The notes under the pieces: generated by a model | The model's database searches: none | What the model was told of the DNA's origin: nothing | Seen by the model: the letters and a program-made list of their open reading frames with translations, nothing else | Part shown: piece by piece, positions 6,998 through 15,462 of the stretch | Layout: every line of letters starts with the position of its first letter | Numbering within the stretch: position 1 is the first letter of the stretch | Program-made: the position numbers and the translations under genes | Origin: UBA1367 sp040268355 | GTDB taxonomy: Bacteria > Actinomycetota > Coriobacteriia > Coriobacteriales > Atopobiaceae | Direction of reading: 5' to 3' | DNA length: 28,476 nucleotides | NCBI GenBank assembly: GCA_040268355.1 | Contig: JAWRIT010000105.1 | Location: forward strand, 1 to 28,476

Positions 6998-8272
6998 TTG
7001 TCTCGCCTGCACAAGCTCGCACACTTCATCACGCGCGATCACCGCTACGTCTTTTTGGTAACGTCGCTGGTCGCCGCCGTCGGCGTGGGACTCTCCATGC
7101 AGCGACGCTCGCAGATGAGCTTTCTGCGCGGGGCCTACGCCGTCGAGGTGGTCTTGTACTGGATCTTCATGGCGTGGCTTGCCGTCTCGGCCATCGCGCT
7201 CGCATGGAAGCTCACGCACTGGAAGGGTGATGCCTACCAGCGCACCGCGCCCTTCACCCGTCCGATGGCCAAGACCGTCGCACGGATCGGCTCGTATATC
7301 GTGTGCGCCATCACGGCGGTGCTTTTCGTTGACCGTGCGGTCATGGGCTTTCTCTCCGTGGTCTCGACAAGCCTCGCGCAGGACAGAAACCCTGCGGACT
7401 TCCTCAGCTCCATCGTCTACATGGTGAACAAGAGCTACGGCATCATCGCCCAGGGCATCCTCATCACGGTGGGGCTTTCGGTCTTCGGGACGCTCATCGC
7501 CTTCGTGCTGGCAATACTGCTCGTGTTCCTCCGCATCCAGGAGATCGACCGCACGGACAACGACGCGGTGCGCTTCCTCAAGCGCTTTGGGACCCGGTTC
7601 GCGAAACTGTACTCCACGGTCGTTCGAGGCACCCCGATGATGGTGCAGGGCATGCTCATCTACTTTGCCGGATTCGGGATCCTGAGGAACTCGGGCATGT
7701 CGGTGAGCGAGATCGGGCGCGTGTGGTCCACCTTCGTGGCGGGCCTCGTGACCATCTCGCTCAACTCCACCGCCTACATGATGGAGGTGCTTCGCGGCGG
7801 CATCGAGGCGGTCGACCCCGGCCAGAGTGAGGCGGCCCGCAGCCTTGGCCTCTCGCAGTGGCAGGCCATGATCAAGGTCGTGTTCCCGCAAGGCATCAAG
7901 AACGCCGTTCCGGCACTCTCGAACGAGCTGGTCGTCAACATCAAGGACTCGTCGGTGCTTTCGGTCATCGGCGTGTTTGACCTGATGTTTGCCACCAAGA
8001 GCGTGGTCGGCATCTACTTCAAGCAGGTCGAGCTGTATGTGGTGGCGGCCGTGTGCTACCTGTTCTTGACCATGCTGGCGAGCTGGCTTCTGGGCAAGTT
8101 CGCCCGGCACCTGTCCGTGGAGCCGGCTCCGCTCATGAGCGTGTCGGACGCGACCGCCACCGTGGGCACCGTTGCCGGGACGGGCAGCTCGGCGTACTCC
8201 CTGGACAGAAAGACGCGAGCGGGCTCACGCGCCGACACCTCGACGCGCTCCGGAAGTGGGAGGCAGCCATGA
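6998..8272 (+). CDS. Amino-acid ABC transporter permease with extended N-terminus
   Basis: The 424-residue membrane protein is about twice the usual length of HisM/GlnP-type permeases. Three hydrophobic segments precede the transporter domain: VFLVTSLVAAVGVGLSM, a stretch around VVLYWIFMAWLAVSAIALAW, and one around IVCAITAVLFVDRAV. The core permease then begins near the IIAQGILITVGLSVFGTLIAF segment. The EAA loop that docks with the ATPase is EAARSLGLSQWQAMIKVVFP, followed by LSNELVVNIKDSSVLS. The last 45 or so residues are a Ser/Thr/Arg-rich soluble tail. The TTG at 6998 was chosen because AAGGAAGG (6982-6989) sits 8 bases upstream; the frame is open further up but overlaps the binding-protein gene. 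The stop overlaps the ATPase start (ATGA). Confidence 0.9.
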   Translation: MSRLHKLAHFITRDHRYVFLVTSLVAAVGVGLSMQRRSQMSFLRGAYAVEVVLYWIFMAWLAVSAIALAWKLTHWKGDAYQRTAPFTRPMAKTVARIGSYIVCAITAVLFVDRAVMGFLSVVSTSLAQDRNPADFLSSIVYMVNKSYGIIAQGILITVGLSVFGTLIAFVLAILLVFLRIQEIDRTDNDAVRFLKRFGTRFAKLYSTVVRGTPMMVQGMLIYFAGFGILRNSGMSVSEIGRVWSTFVAGLVTISLNSTAYMMEVLRGGIEAVDPGQSEAARSLGLSQWQAMIKVVFPQGIKNAVPALSNELVVNIKDSSVLSVIGVFDLMFATKSVVGIYFKQVELYVVAAVCYLFLTMLASWLLGKFARHLSVEPAPLMSVSDATATVGTVAGTGSSAYSLDRKTRAGSRADTSTRSGSGRQP

Positions 8273-9024
8273 CAGACAACACGACGTCCGGCGCCCTCAT
8301 CCGCGTCGAGGGCCTGCGCAAGTCCTTTGGCAGCAACCTGGTGCTGCGCGACATCGACTTTGCCGTCATGCCCGGCGAGGTGGTCACGATCATCGGTGCC
8401 TCGGGCTCGGGAAAGTCGACCCTGTTGCGCTGCATGAACCTTCTTGAGGAGCCCGACTCCGGGCACATCTGGTTCCACGGCGAGGACCTGGCGGCCGACC
8501 GCGTGGACATCAATCGGCTGCGTGAGCGCATCGGGATGGTGTTTCAGGGCTTCAACCTGTTCAACAACAAGAACGTGCTGGACAACTGCACGCTGGCACC
8601 CGTCACCTTGGGCAAGATGAGCCGCGAGGAGGCGGAGACGGTGGCCAAGGAGCATCTGCGGGCCGTGGGGCTGTCCGAGTTCGTTGGCGCGCCCGTGACC
8701 TCGCTCTCGGGCGGACAAAAGCAGCGTGTGGCCATCGCGCGGGCGCTCTGCATGAGGCCCGACCTCATGCTCTTTGACGAGCCGACGAGCGCCCTTGACC
8801 CTGAGATCGTGGGCGAGGTGCTGAACGTGATGCGCGATTTGGCGGCAGGAGGCATGACGATGGTGGTGGTCACCCATGAGATGGCCTTTGCCAAGAGCGT
8901 GAGCGACAAGGTCGTGTTCATGGACCAGGGGGTCATAGCCGAGCAGGGTGATCCGCAGCAGATGTTCACCAATCCCCAGCTGTCCCGCACGCGCGAGTTC
9001 CTGAGCCGCTATCTCGAGGACTAG
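8269..9024 (+). CDS. Amino-acid ABC transporter ATP-binding protein
   Basis: The 251-residue cytoplasmic ATPase powers the importer encoded just upstream and is of the HisP/GlnQ type. Every motif is intact: Walker A GASGSGKST (43-51), Q-loop Q93 in VFQGFNLF, signature LSGGQ (146-150), Walker B LMLFDE (166-171) and switch H203 in VVTHE. The ATG overlaps the permease stop by 4 bases and GGGAGG lies at 8258-8263, so translation is probably coupled. The C-terminal DQGVIAEQGDPQQMFTNP is typical of this subfamily. An amidohydrolase gene starts 4 bases after the stop, extending the operon. Confidence 0.97.
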   Translation: MTDNTTSGALIRVEGLRKSFGSNLVLRDIDFAVMPGEVVTIIGASGSGKSTLLRCMNLLEEPDSGHIWFHGEDLAADRVDINRLRERIGMVFQGFNLFNNKNVLDNCTLAPVTLGKMSREEAETVAKEHLRAVGLSEFVGAPVTSLSGGQKQRVAIARALCMRPDLMLFDEPTSALDPEIVGEVLNVMRDLAAGGMTMVVVTHEMAFAKSVSDKVVFMDQGVIAEQGDPQQMFTNPQLSRTREFLSRYLED

Positions 9025-9028
9025 CCCC

Positions 9029-10642
9029 ATGAAACCAGACCGGGTCATAAGCTCAGAGCGCGTGTTCACCGGGGAGGTCGGCTGCGACACGGCGCGTCCG
9101 CTTGCGATCGTCGTGAAGGACGGACGAGTGGCGGACGTCGCCCCGCGCGAGGACGCCTGGACCCTGGCTCACGGGGCGCCGGTCGAGGACTGGGGAGACG
9201 CCTTCGTCTGTCCGGGCTTCCATGATGCGCACCAGCACGTATTCCATGCGGCGCTCTTCCCCAGCGAGTTAGCGACGGAGTATCCGGGGGTGTCGGAGGC
9301 CGACTGCGTGGCCCATCTTGTGGCGTGGGCGGCGGCCCGGCCCGACGACGGCTCGTGGCTCGTCAGCCATGGCTGGCGAGAGACGCTCTGGACTCCGCCG
9401 GTCCCGCCCACCCGGACCTCGCTCGACGCGGCCTTCCCCACACGACCCGTTGCCCTGTACTCGGGTGACGCCCACACGCTCTGGACCAACACGGCTGGCC
9501 TGCGAGCGCTGGGCATCACCGACGACACCGAGCCGCCCGCAGGGGGCAGCTTCGACCGCGACGAGCGAGGGCGCCTGACCGGGGTGATTCGCGAGGCGGC
9601 GGGCATGGTGTACATGGCGCGCGTGCTCGCGAGCTTCTCCCTGCGGCAGCTGCGCGACATCTACGTCACGTACTTCGACCGGCTCAGGGCCATGGGCATC
9701 ACGTCCGTCTGCGACATGGCGCTCTCGCCCATTCCTGGAGCGGATGGGATACACCCGCAGGTATATGAGGCGTTGGATGCGGATGGCGCGCTTGCGGTGC
9801 GCGCGCACCTGTTTCCGACGCTCTCCGATGACCAGACGGACCTCGAGCGGCTGCAAGCTCGCTATACGGGCACGCGCCTGCGGGCGCCTGGCCTCAAGCA
9901 GTTCTTTGATGGCGTGAGCAGCCAGCACACGGCCTGGTGCTCGGAGCCCTACGAGAACGCGCGCTTTGCGGGTGACGTCGGTCGACCCACCGTGGCTCCC
10001 GAGCGCATGCGCGAGCTGGTGCTGGCAGCGGCGGCACGCGGGCACGCCGTGCGGATCCACACCATCGGCGACGCCGCCGTGCATGCGGCCATCGACATCT
10101 TTGACGAGACCTATCGGCGCTACGGCGACCCCACGCAGGGGCGAAACACCCTAGAGCACGTCGAGGACATCCAGCCTGCCGACATCGCGCGTCTGAGGGC
10201 GGTGCGGGTGGTGGCCTCCGTGCAGCCGCCACACGTGACGATCGACCTGTCCCAGCCCGCGCGGGACTTGGGGGAGTGGCGTGCGGCGCGGATGTGGCCC
10301 TTTGCGACGATGCTCGCCGAGGGCGTGGAGCTCGCGCTGGGCACCGACGCCCCGGTCGTGGCGCCAACCAGCATGGACGTGCTGTACACGGCGGTCGCCC
10401 GCCGCACGCCGCAGGGGCATGAGCCCGCGGGTGGCTGGCATCCCGAGCACGCGCTCACACGGGCGCAGGCGCTGGTTGCCTACAGCCTTGGCGGGGCCGT
10501 GGCCGTCGGGCGCGAACGCGAGCTTGGCTCGCTGGAGGTGGGCAAGCTGGCGGACCTCGCCGTGTGGGACACCGACCTTTTGAGCTGCGAGGATGACGAG
10601 CTGCAGCAGGCCCGCTGCCTTTCCACGCACCTGGCCGGGTAG
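9029..10642 (+). CDS. YtcJ-type metal-dependent amidohydrolase
   Basis: The 537-residue protein belongs to the amidohydrolase superfamily group typified by YtcJ (Amidohydro_3). The metal-binding HxH is H68-Q-H70 in FHDAHQH. Further family features are the YSGDAHTLWTN segment, FDGVSSQHTAW, HTIGDAAVHAAID, LEHVEDIQP with its metal-type histidine, and the late aspartate in LGTDAPVVAPTS. The C-terminal EVGKLADLAVWDTDLL closes the composite beta-sandwich domain. There is no signal peptide, so it acts in the cytoplasm. Known relatives hydrolyse C-N bonds of amides or formamides, but most are uncharacterised. It starts 4 bases after the transporter ATPase gene with only a weak GAGGA site, suggesting translational coupling, so an imported compound may be its substrate. 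Exact activity unknown. Confidence 0.88.
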   Translation: MKPDRVISSERVFTGEVGCDTARPLAIVVKDGRVADVAPREDAWTLAHGAPVEDWGDAFVCPGFHDAHQHVFHAALFPSELATEYPGVSEADCVAHLVAWAAARPDDGSWLVSHGWRETLWTPPVPPTRTSLDAAFPTRPVALYSGDAHTLWTNTAGLRALGITDDTEPPAGGSFDRDERGRLTGVIREAAGMVYMARVLASFSLRQLRDIYVTYFDRLRAMGITSVCDMALSPIPGADGIHPQVYEALDADGALAVRAHLFPTLSDDQTDLERLQARYTGTRLRAPGLKQFFDGVSSQHTAWCSEPYENARFAGDVGRPTVAPERMRELVLAAAARGHAVRIHTIGDAAVHAAIDIFDETYRRYGDPTQGRNTLEHVEDIQPADIARLRAVRVVASVQPPHVTIDLSQPARDLGEWRAARMWPFATMLAEGVELALGTDAPVVAPTSMDVLYTAVARRTPQGHEPAGGWHPEHALTRAQALVAYSLGGAVAVGRERELGSLEVGKLADLAVWDTDLLSCEDDELQQARCLSTHLAG

Positions 10643-10644
10643 GG

Positions 10645-10733
10645 ACACAGGGGGATACCTGCGTCTGACACAGGGGACACAGGGGAAGAGGCACCTATGT
10701 GTCACCAACACAGGGGAAGAGGCACCTATGTGG
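10645..10733. repeat. Cluster of short direct repeats (ACACAGGGG units)
   Basis: The 9-base unit ACACAGGGG occurs exactly at 10645-10653, 10668-10676, 10677-10685 and 10708-10716. The last two copies extend to a longer near-identical repeat at 10677-10701 and 10708-10732 that continues GAAGAGGCACCTATGTG. Each long copy is a weak dyad, as its ends ACACAGG and CCTATGTGT nearly pair. They begin right after the amidohydrolase stop. They resemble REP-type extragenic elements; copy number elsewhere cannot be seen. Confidence 0.7.
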
Positions 10734-10739
10734 TGGCCT

Positions 10740-10857
10740 GAGATCGGACTTTTGCGGTAAAATTCCGCGGCTCGCGGAGTAGCGGACGAGAAAACAGCAG
10801 GTCGGAAGACGGAGATACTCCGGGGCTCCCGAAAAAACACCGCAAAAGTCCAATCTC
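10740..10857. repeat. 118-base imperfect inverted repeat (MITE-like or structured RNA)
   Basis: The outer arms 10740-10758 and 10839-10857 pair over 19 bases with one mismatch (GAGATYGGACTTTTGCGGT). Inside, CGGAGTA (10775-10781) pairs with TACTCCG (10816-10822), with weaker pairing between. The loop is about 34 bases. No open frame of note lies inside. The left arm starts a few bases after the short repeats, so both may belong to one dispersed element. The size fits a miniature inverted-repeat element or a stable hairpin transcript; no target-site duplication was recognised. Confidence 0.7.
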
Positions 10858-11002
10858 TAGCCACGGGCCACGCGGAACCGGATCCGCGCCGGCCCGGGTC
10901 AGGCCCACGGACGGCTCCGACGACCTCCTCCCTGCCGCCTCATGTGTACGTGAAGGCACCCCTTCCTTGCCCCTATGACGGTCCGCTCTTTTGCCACGGG
11001 CT

Positions 11003-11046
11003 CCGGTGCGTGCACCGGCACAGGGGAAGAGGCACCTGTGTGTCAC
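11003..11046. repeat. Further copy of the CACAGGGGAAGAGGCACC repeat, with adjacent hairpin
   Basis: At 11019-11046 the repeat unit of 10677-10733 returns (CACAGGGGAAGAGGCACCTG then TGTGTCACC), here with a perfect 6-bp dyad CACAGG/CCTGTG. It is directly preceded by CCGGTGC/GCACCGG (11003-11018), a 7-bp stem with a 2-base loop. The rest of the gap 10858-11194 holds nothing convincing, apart from a weak -10-like TACCAT at 11153-11158 before nadE. Confidence 0.6.
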
Positions 11047-11194
11047 CGAGGCTCCTCCACGCACCTGGGAGGGTGGGGCGGAAGCGGCGTACCCTCTGCC
11101 GCGCACTCCGGTCTCTGGCAAAACTCTTCCCTGGGGGCCACGCCGGTTCCTTTACCATGGAGTCGCGTGGAACCCTACCGGCAAGGAGATCCTC

Positions 11195-13135
11195 ATGCGT
11201 GATGGATTTGTCAAGGTATGCGCCTGCACCCCCGACGTGCGCGTCGCCGACGTGGACTTCAACGTGGAACGCTGCATCGACGTGACGAGAGACGCCGTGG
11301 AACGCGACGGGGCCAAACTGGTCGTGCTCCCCGAGCTGTGCATCACCGGCTACACCTGCGGGGACCTCTTCTGGCAGGACGCCCTGCTCGACGCGGCACA
11401 GCGCGGGCTCTTCGCCTTCGCGGAGAAGACCGAGGACCTCGACGCGCTCATTTTCGTCGGCGTGCCGTGGCGGGTCAACGGGAAGCTGTACAACTGTGCG
11501 GCGGCCGTGTCGCACGGCGACGTCCTTGCGCTGATTCCCAAGGTCTTCGTCCCCAACTACAACGAGTTCTACGAGCTGCGCCACTTCACGCCGGCAACGC
11601 CGGGCGCGCCCTGCTCCGTCGACCTCTCCCAGCAGGAGTCCTGCCCCTTTGGCACCAACCTCCTGCTGCGGTGCGCCAGCATGCCCGACCTCGTCGTGGC
11701 CGCCGAGATCTGCGAGGACCTCTGGGCGCCCAACCCCCCTTCCGCTCGGCATGCCGTGGCGGGTGCGACCGTCGTGGTCAACCTCTCCGCCTCCAATGCC
11801 GTTGTGGGCAAGGCCGCCTATCGCCGTCAGCTGGTCGTGGGACAGAGCGCACGGCTGGTCTGCGGCTACGTGTACGCCAGTGCCGGCTGGGGAGAGTCCA
11901 GCACCGACATGGTCTTTGCGGGACACAACCTGGTCTCAGAGAACGGCACGCTTCTTGCGGAGTCCGCGCCGTTCGGCTCGGGGATCGCCCTCAGCGAGCT
12001 TGACGTGTCCGCCATCGTGCAGGAGCGTCTGCGCATGTCGACCTTCCCGTCGAGCGCTGGGAGCGGCGCCTGCGACGACGACGCCTACCTTGAGGTCCCC
12101 TTCGACCTTGCCCGCTGCGAGACCGGGCTCACGCGCCATGTGGATCCGAGCCCCTTCGTGCCGGCCGACGGAGACGAGCGCGACGCCCGCTGCGAGGACG
12201 TCCTCTCGATCCAGGCATGGGGCCTGGCCAAGCGGCTCGATCACACGCGCAGCTCGTGCGCGGTGGTGGGCGTCTCCGGGGGTCTCGACTCCACGCTCGC
12301 GCTGCTGGTGACGGTGCGTGCCTTTGACCTGCTGGGGCTTGACCGACAGGGCGTCATCGCGGTCACCATGCCCGGCTTTGGCACGACCGAGCGGACGCAT
12401 GGCAACGCCACCACGCTGGCAGATGCGCTGGGCGTGCAGCTGCGCGAGGTGAACATCGCGGCGGCGGTGCGCCAGCACTTTGCCGACATCGGCCATGACG
12501 AGAACGTCCACGATATCACCTACGAGAACAGCCAGGCACGGGAGCGCACCCAAATCCTGATGGATGTCGCCAACCAGGAAGGCGGGCTGGTCATCGGCAC
12601 CGGCGACCTCTCCGAACTCGTGCTGGGCTGGGCCACCTACAACGGCGACCACATGAGCATGTATGGCGTCAACGGGGGCGTGCCCAAGACGCTCGTGCGC
12701 CATCTCGTGCACTATGTGGCCGACACCTGTGGAAACGACGCCGAGGCGGACATCCTCTACGACGTGCTGGACACGCCCGTCAGTCCCGAGCTTTTGCCAG
12801 CCAACGCCGACGGCACCATCGCCCAGCAGACCGAGGGCCTGGTGGGACCCTACGAGCTGCACGACTTCTTCCTGTACCAGGTGCTGCGACGTGGGTCCAC
12901 GCCGCGCAAGGTCTACCGTCTGGCCTGCCACGCGCTCGGCGACGCCTATGACGCGGCGACCATCCTCACCTGGCTCAAGGTATTCTATCGGCGCTTCTTT
13001 GCCCAGCAGTTCAAGCGGAGCTGCCTGCCCGACGGCCCCAAGGTGGGCAGCGTGGCGGTGAGCCCGCGCGGCGACCTCCGCATGCCCAGCGACGCCGTCA
13101 GCCGCCTGTGGCTCAAGGAGCTGGAGGAGCTGTAG
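11195..13135 (+). CDS. nadE: Glutamine-dependent NAD+ synthetase
   Basis: The 646-residue cytoplasmic protein has the two-domain form that makes NAD+ from deamido-NAD, ATP and glutamine. The N-terminal nitrilase-type glutaminase carries the catalytic triad E47 (LPELCITGY), K116 (LIPKVFVP) and C173 (AEICEDLW), so it can take ammonia from glutamine. The C-terminal synthetase domain has the ATP pyrophosphatase loop SGGLDS at 361-366 and IGTGDLSELVLGW plus the YGVNGGVPKTLV segment. The length matches the family (about 640-680). The ATG at 11195 has AAGGAG at 11183-11188; the frame is open back to 10991, but that stretch holds the repeat and lacks a good site. It converges with the reductase gene on the opposite strand. 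Confidence 0.97.
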   Translation: MRDGFVKVCACTPDVRVADVDFNVERCIDVTRDAVERDGAKLVVLPELCITGYTCGDLFWQDALLDAAQRGLFAFAEKTEDLDALIFVGVPWRVNGKLYNCAAAVSHGDVLALIPKVFVPNYNEFYELRHFTPATPGAPCSVDLSQQESCPFGTNLLLRCASMPDLVVAAEICEDLWAPNPPSARHAVAGATVVVNLSASNAVVGKAAYRRQLVVGQSARLVCGYVYASAGWGESSTDMVFAGHNLVSENGTLLAESAPFGSGIALSELDVSAIVQERLRMSTFPSSAGSGACDDDAYLEVPFDLARCETGLTRHVDPSPFVPADGDERDARCEDVLSIQAWGLAKRLDHTRSSCAVVGVSGGLDSTLALLVTVRAFDLLGLDRQGVIAVTMPGFGTTERTHGNATTLADALGVQLREVNIAAAVRQHFADIGHDENVHDITYENSQARERTQILMDVANQEGGLVIGTGDLSELVLGWATYNGDHMSMYGVNGGVPKTLVRHLVHYVADTCGNDAEADILYDVLDTPVSPELLPANADGTIAQQTEGLVGPYELHDFFLYQVLRRGSTPRKVYRLACHALGDAYDAATILTWLKVFYRRFFAQQFKRSCLPDGPKVGSVAVSPRGDLRMPSDAVSRLWLKELEEL

Positions 13136-13184
13136 CTGCAGGGACGGTCCCGTGAGACAGCGCGGAGAGCGGGGCCCTCAGCAC

Positions 13185-13201
13185 CGCTCGCTCGGCGAGC
13201 G
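13185..13201. terminator. Possible hairpin terminator between converging genes
   Basis: CGCTCGC and GCGAGCG form a perfect 7-bp stem with a 3-base loop, 50 bases past the nadE stop and about 100 bases past the end of the converging reductase gene. No T-run follows on either strand, so termination is uncertain. Confidence 0.3.
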
Positions 13202-13299
13202 ACGCCCGTGGCCGGCCAGCTGCCCGCCCATGCTCTGCCGCATGCCACGCCAGTGGCGCGCACCTCTCTTGTGAATCCGGCCAGACCCAGACCCTCGTC

Positions 13300-15255
13300 C
13301 TAGACGTCGAGCGCCGCGTGGTAGCCCTCGTAGACGGCGTTGGTGATGGTGCCGACGCGCGCGGCGTCGCCGATCACGCGCACGAAGGGAGCGGCGTCGA
13401 CGAGCTCTTGCACGGCCGCCGCATTGGGGCGCTGGCCGAGGGCACAGATGACCGTCTCGCCCCTCAGGAGCACCTCCGCCTCATCCGGACTGGCGCACCA
13501 GACGCCGTTCGCATCGACGCGCAGGGCCGTGTGGTCGCAGCGCACGTCCACGCCAAGCTGGTCGATCTGGGCCATGAGGAGGGGGCGGTGCCGGACGTTG
13601 GCGTCAGGGGCCAGAAGGGGGCGCATCTCGACGAGGGTGACCCTCTTGCCCTCTTGGGCGAGGTGCACGGCGCACTCACAGCCCGCAAGGCCACCGCCGA
13701 GTACCACCACGGTGTCTGCCACCTCGGCGGCGTGCAGGTAATAGTCGTTGACCACGATCACGTTGGGCCCGTCGAGGCCCGGAAGGTCCGGCATGAGGGG
13801 CGACGAGCCCACGGCCACGATGAGCGCGTCGGCCTTCTCGTCCTCCACGCTTGCCGCCGTCGCCTCGCACCCGAGGCGCACCTCGACGCCCGCCGCACGA
13901 CAGAAGCGCTCGTAGGTGCCCGTCAGCTCGTACATCTCGCGCTTGAAGGGCAGCGCCTGCTCGCTTTTGAGGATGCCGCCCAGCTCCCGCTCCCGTTCCA
14001 TGAGCACGACGGAGTGTCCGCGCCGCGCCGCCGTCCAGGCGGCGTAGAGGCCGCCGGGCCCGCCTCCCGCCACCACGACCTTGCGCCTGCGCTCGGCCGC
14101 CACGGGGACCACCTCGTCGCCTTCCAGCTCACGTCCGATCAGGGGGTTGACGGTGCAGCGTCGCGTGCTTGTGGCGGCGCGCTCGGCCATGCAGGTAAAG
14201 CAGCGCAGGCACCGAACGATGTCGTCCGGACGACCCTCGCTCACCTTGCGTGGCAGGCATGGATCGGCGAGCAGGGCGCGGCCCATGTAGACCACATCCG
14301 CCTTGCCCGACGCTACGATCTCCTCCATCTGGGCGGGGTCGTTGAGGCCGCCGAGGGTTGCCACGGGCACGCTCACGTGCTTCTTGATCTCCTCGGCCAG
14401 AAAGACGTTGCGCCCATGGTCCTCGAACATGGACGGGTGCGTGATGCCGAAGGTCTTCTGGTAGGTGCCCGCGCTCACGTGCAGCATGTCGACGTAGGGC
14501 TCCAGCGTCATGGCGATGCGCACACCCTCGTCCAGCCCGTAGCCACCCTCGCAGAACTCCGCGCCGCTCATGCGCAGCTCGATGGGGAAGCCAGGTCCCA
14601 CGGCCGCGCGCACCGACTCCAGCACCTGGACGGCAAGACGGCAGCGGTTCTCGAGGCTGCCGCCGTACTCGTCGGTGCGATGGTTGAAGAGCGGCGAGAG
14701 GAACTGGTTGATGAGCCAGCCATGGCCGGCGTGGATCATGAGCATCTCGAAGCCCGCCCGCTTGGCGAGCCCCGCGACATGGCCGTAGGCCGCCACGATC
14801 TCGTCTATGAGCTCCTGGGTCAGGGCACGCACGGGCACGCCGTCGGCGCGGGTACCGTCCGAGGGTCCCCACTGCGCGAGCCCATGCTTCTTGGACGTGT
14901 CGGTCATGTACGTTCCGGCGAACTGGCCGGAGTGCGAGAGCTCGAGCGAGGGAATGGCGCCGTGGCGGCGGATGGCGTCTGCGGTGTAGGTGGCGCAGGC
15001 GAGCGAGTTCAGGATGCTCTCGTCCAGGTGAAAGGCGTGGCTGCCATCGGTGTCTGGGTGCACCATGAGCTCGGAGACCGTCACCGCGCCAGCGCCTCCT
15101 TTGGCACGCAACTCGTAGAAGGCCGTGGACTTGGGACCGATGCAGCCGTCGTTGGCGATGTCGGTGCCGCCCATGGGCGCCGAGAACATACGGTTGCGGA
15201 AGGTGGTGCGTCCCAGGGTGATGGGCTGTGTGAGGTGCGGATAGCGGCGCTGCAT
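13300..15255 (-). CDS. Old-yellow-enzyme-type Fe-S/FMN/FAD reductase
   Basis: The 651-residue protein matches the three-part layout of 2,4-dienoyl-CoA reductase, enoate reductase and trimethylamine dehydrogenase. An FMN-binding TIM barrel (1 to about 345) carries the signature HAGHGWLINQFLSP (175-188) and NHRTDEYGGSLENR. A [4Fe-4S] motif follows with C349, C352, C355 and C367. Two dinucleotide domains come next: FAD loop VVVAGGGPGGLYAA (about 393-406) and NAD(P) loop VVVLGGGLAGCECA. The enzyme probably moves electrons from NAD(P)H through FAD, Fe-S and FMN to an unsaturated substrate. Gut Coriobacteriia use relatives on bile acids and isoflavones, but nothing here fixes the substrate. ATG at 15255 follows AAGGGGGG; the frame extends to 15462 without a site. 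No signal peptide. Monocistronic, divergent from groES. Confidence 0.93.
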   Translation of the reverse strand: MQRRYPHLTQPITLGRTTFRNRMFSAPMGGTDIANDGCIGPKSTAFYELRAKGGAGAVTVSELMVHPDTDGSHAFHLDESILNSLACATYTADAIRRHGAIPSLELSHSGQFAGTYMTDTSKKHGLAQWGPSDGTRADGVPVRALTQELIDEIVAAYGHVAGLAKRAGFEMLMIHAGHGWLINQFLSPLFNHRTDEYGGSLENRCRLAVQVLESVRAAVGPGFPIELRMSGAEFCEGGYGLDEGVRIAMTLEPYVDMLHVSAGTYQKTFGITHPSMFEDHGRNVFLAEEIKKHVSVPVATLGGLNDPAQMEEIVASGKADVVYMGRALLADPCLPRKVSEGRPDDIVRCLRCFTCMAERAATSTRRCTVNPLIGRELEGDEVVPVAAERRRKVVVAGGGPGGLYAAWTAARRGHSVVLMERERELGGILKSEQALPFKREMYELTGTYERFCRAAGVEVRLGCEATAASVEDEKADALIVAVGSSPLMPDLPGLDGPNVIVVNDYYLHAAEVADTVVVLGGGLAGCECAVHLAQEGKRVTLVEMRPLLAPDANVRHRPLLMAQIDQLGVDVRCDHTALRVDANGVWCASPDEAEVLLRGETVICALGQRPNAAAVQELVDAAPFVRVIGDAARVGTITNAVYEGYHAALDV

Positions 15256-15286
15256 AGTTCCCCCCTTGCGATTGCCGGATGAGCCA

Positions 15287-15292
15287 ATTGTA
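15287..15292 (-). promoter_or_regulatory. Likely -10 element of the reductase gene
   Basis: On the minus strand this reads TACAAT, 5 of 6 to consensus, about 32 bases before the start codon. The -35 region (around 15310-15315) is a poor match. Confidence 0.4.
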
Positions 15293-15444
15293 CGCTCTGC
15301 ATTTGACGAGGCAGGCAATCTGTCGCTGTTGCGCTCGCAAACGGCCCCGAACGACGGCGCAGCCAGGGTGCCCGCCGCAGCGCCGCCCGCCCTGCCAAGC
15401 GGGTGCCAACGTCCGAGCGGACCCGTCCGCCTCCGACCGAGGGG

Positions 15445-15462
15445 GTGGCAGACGTCCGCCAC
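15445..15462. promoter_or_regulatory. Dyad in the divergent reductase/groES gap
   Basis: GTGGCAGAC and GTCCGCCAC are complementary apart from one position, with no spacer and GACGTC at the centre: an operator-like 18-bp dyad. A second small dyad (GCGGAC/GTCCGC) is at 15417-15430. The rest of the gap 15256-15646 holds the two promoters and a GGCGGC/GCCGCC hairpin at 15586-15600 in the groES leader. No CIRCE element was found. Confidence 0.3.

Noticed and set aside
10740..10857. Insertion sequence or transposase gene
   Set aside because: The inverted repeat is only 118 bases long and contains no frame for a transposase.
10726..11121. 131-codon minus-strand frame across the repeats
   Set aside because: It runs through both the inverted repeat and a short repeat copy; composition is Arg/Ser/Pro-rich and no domain is visible.
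13318..15282. 654-codon plus-strand frame opposite the reductase gene
   Set aside because: It is the mirror of a well-supported three-domain enzyme and has a typical antisense composition.
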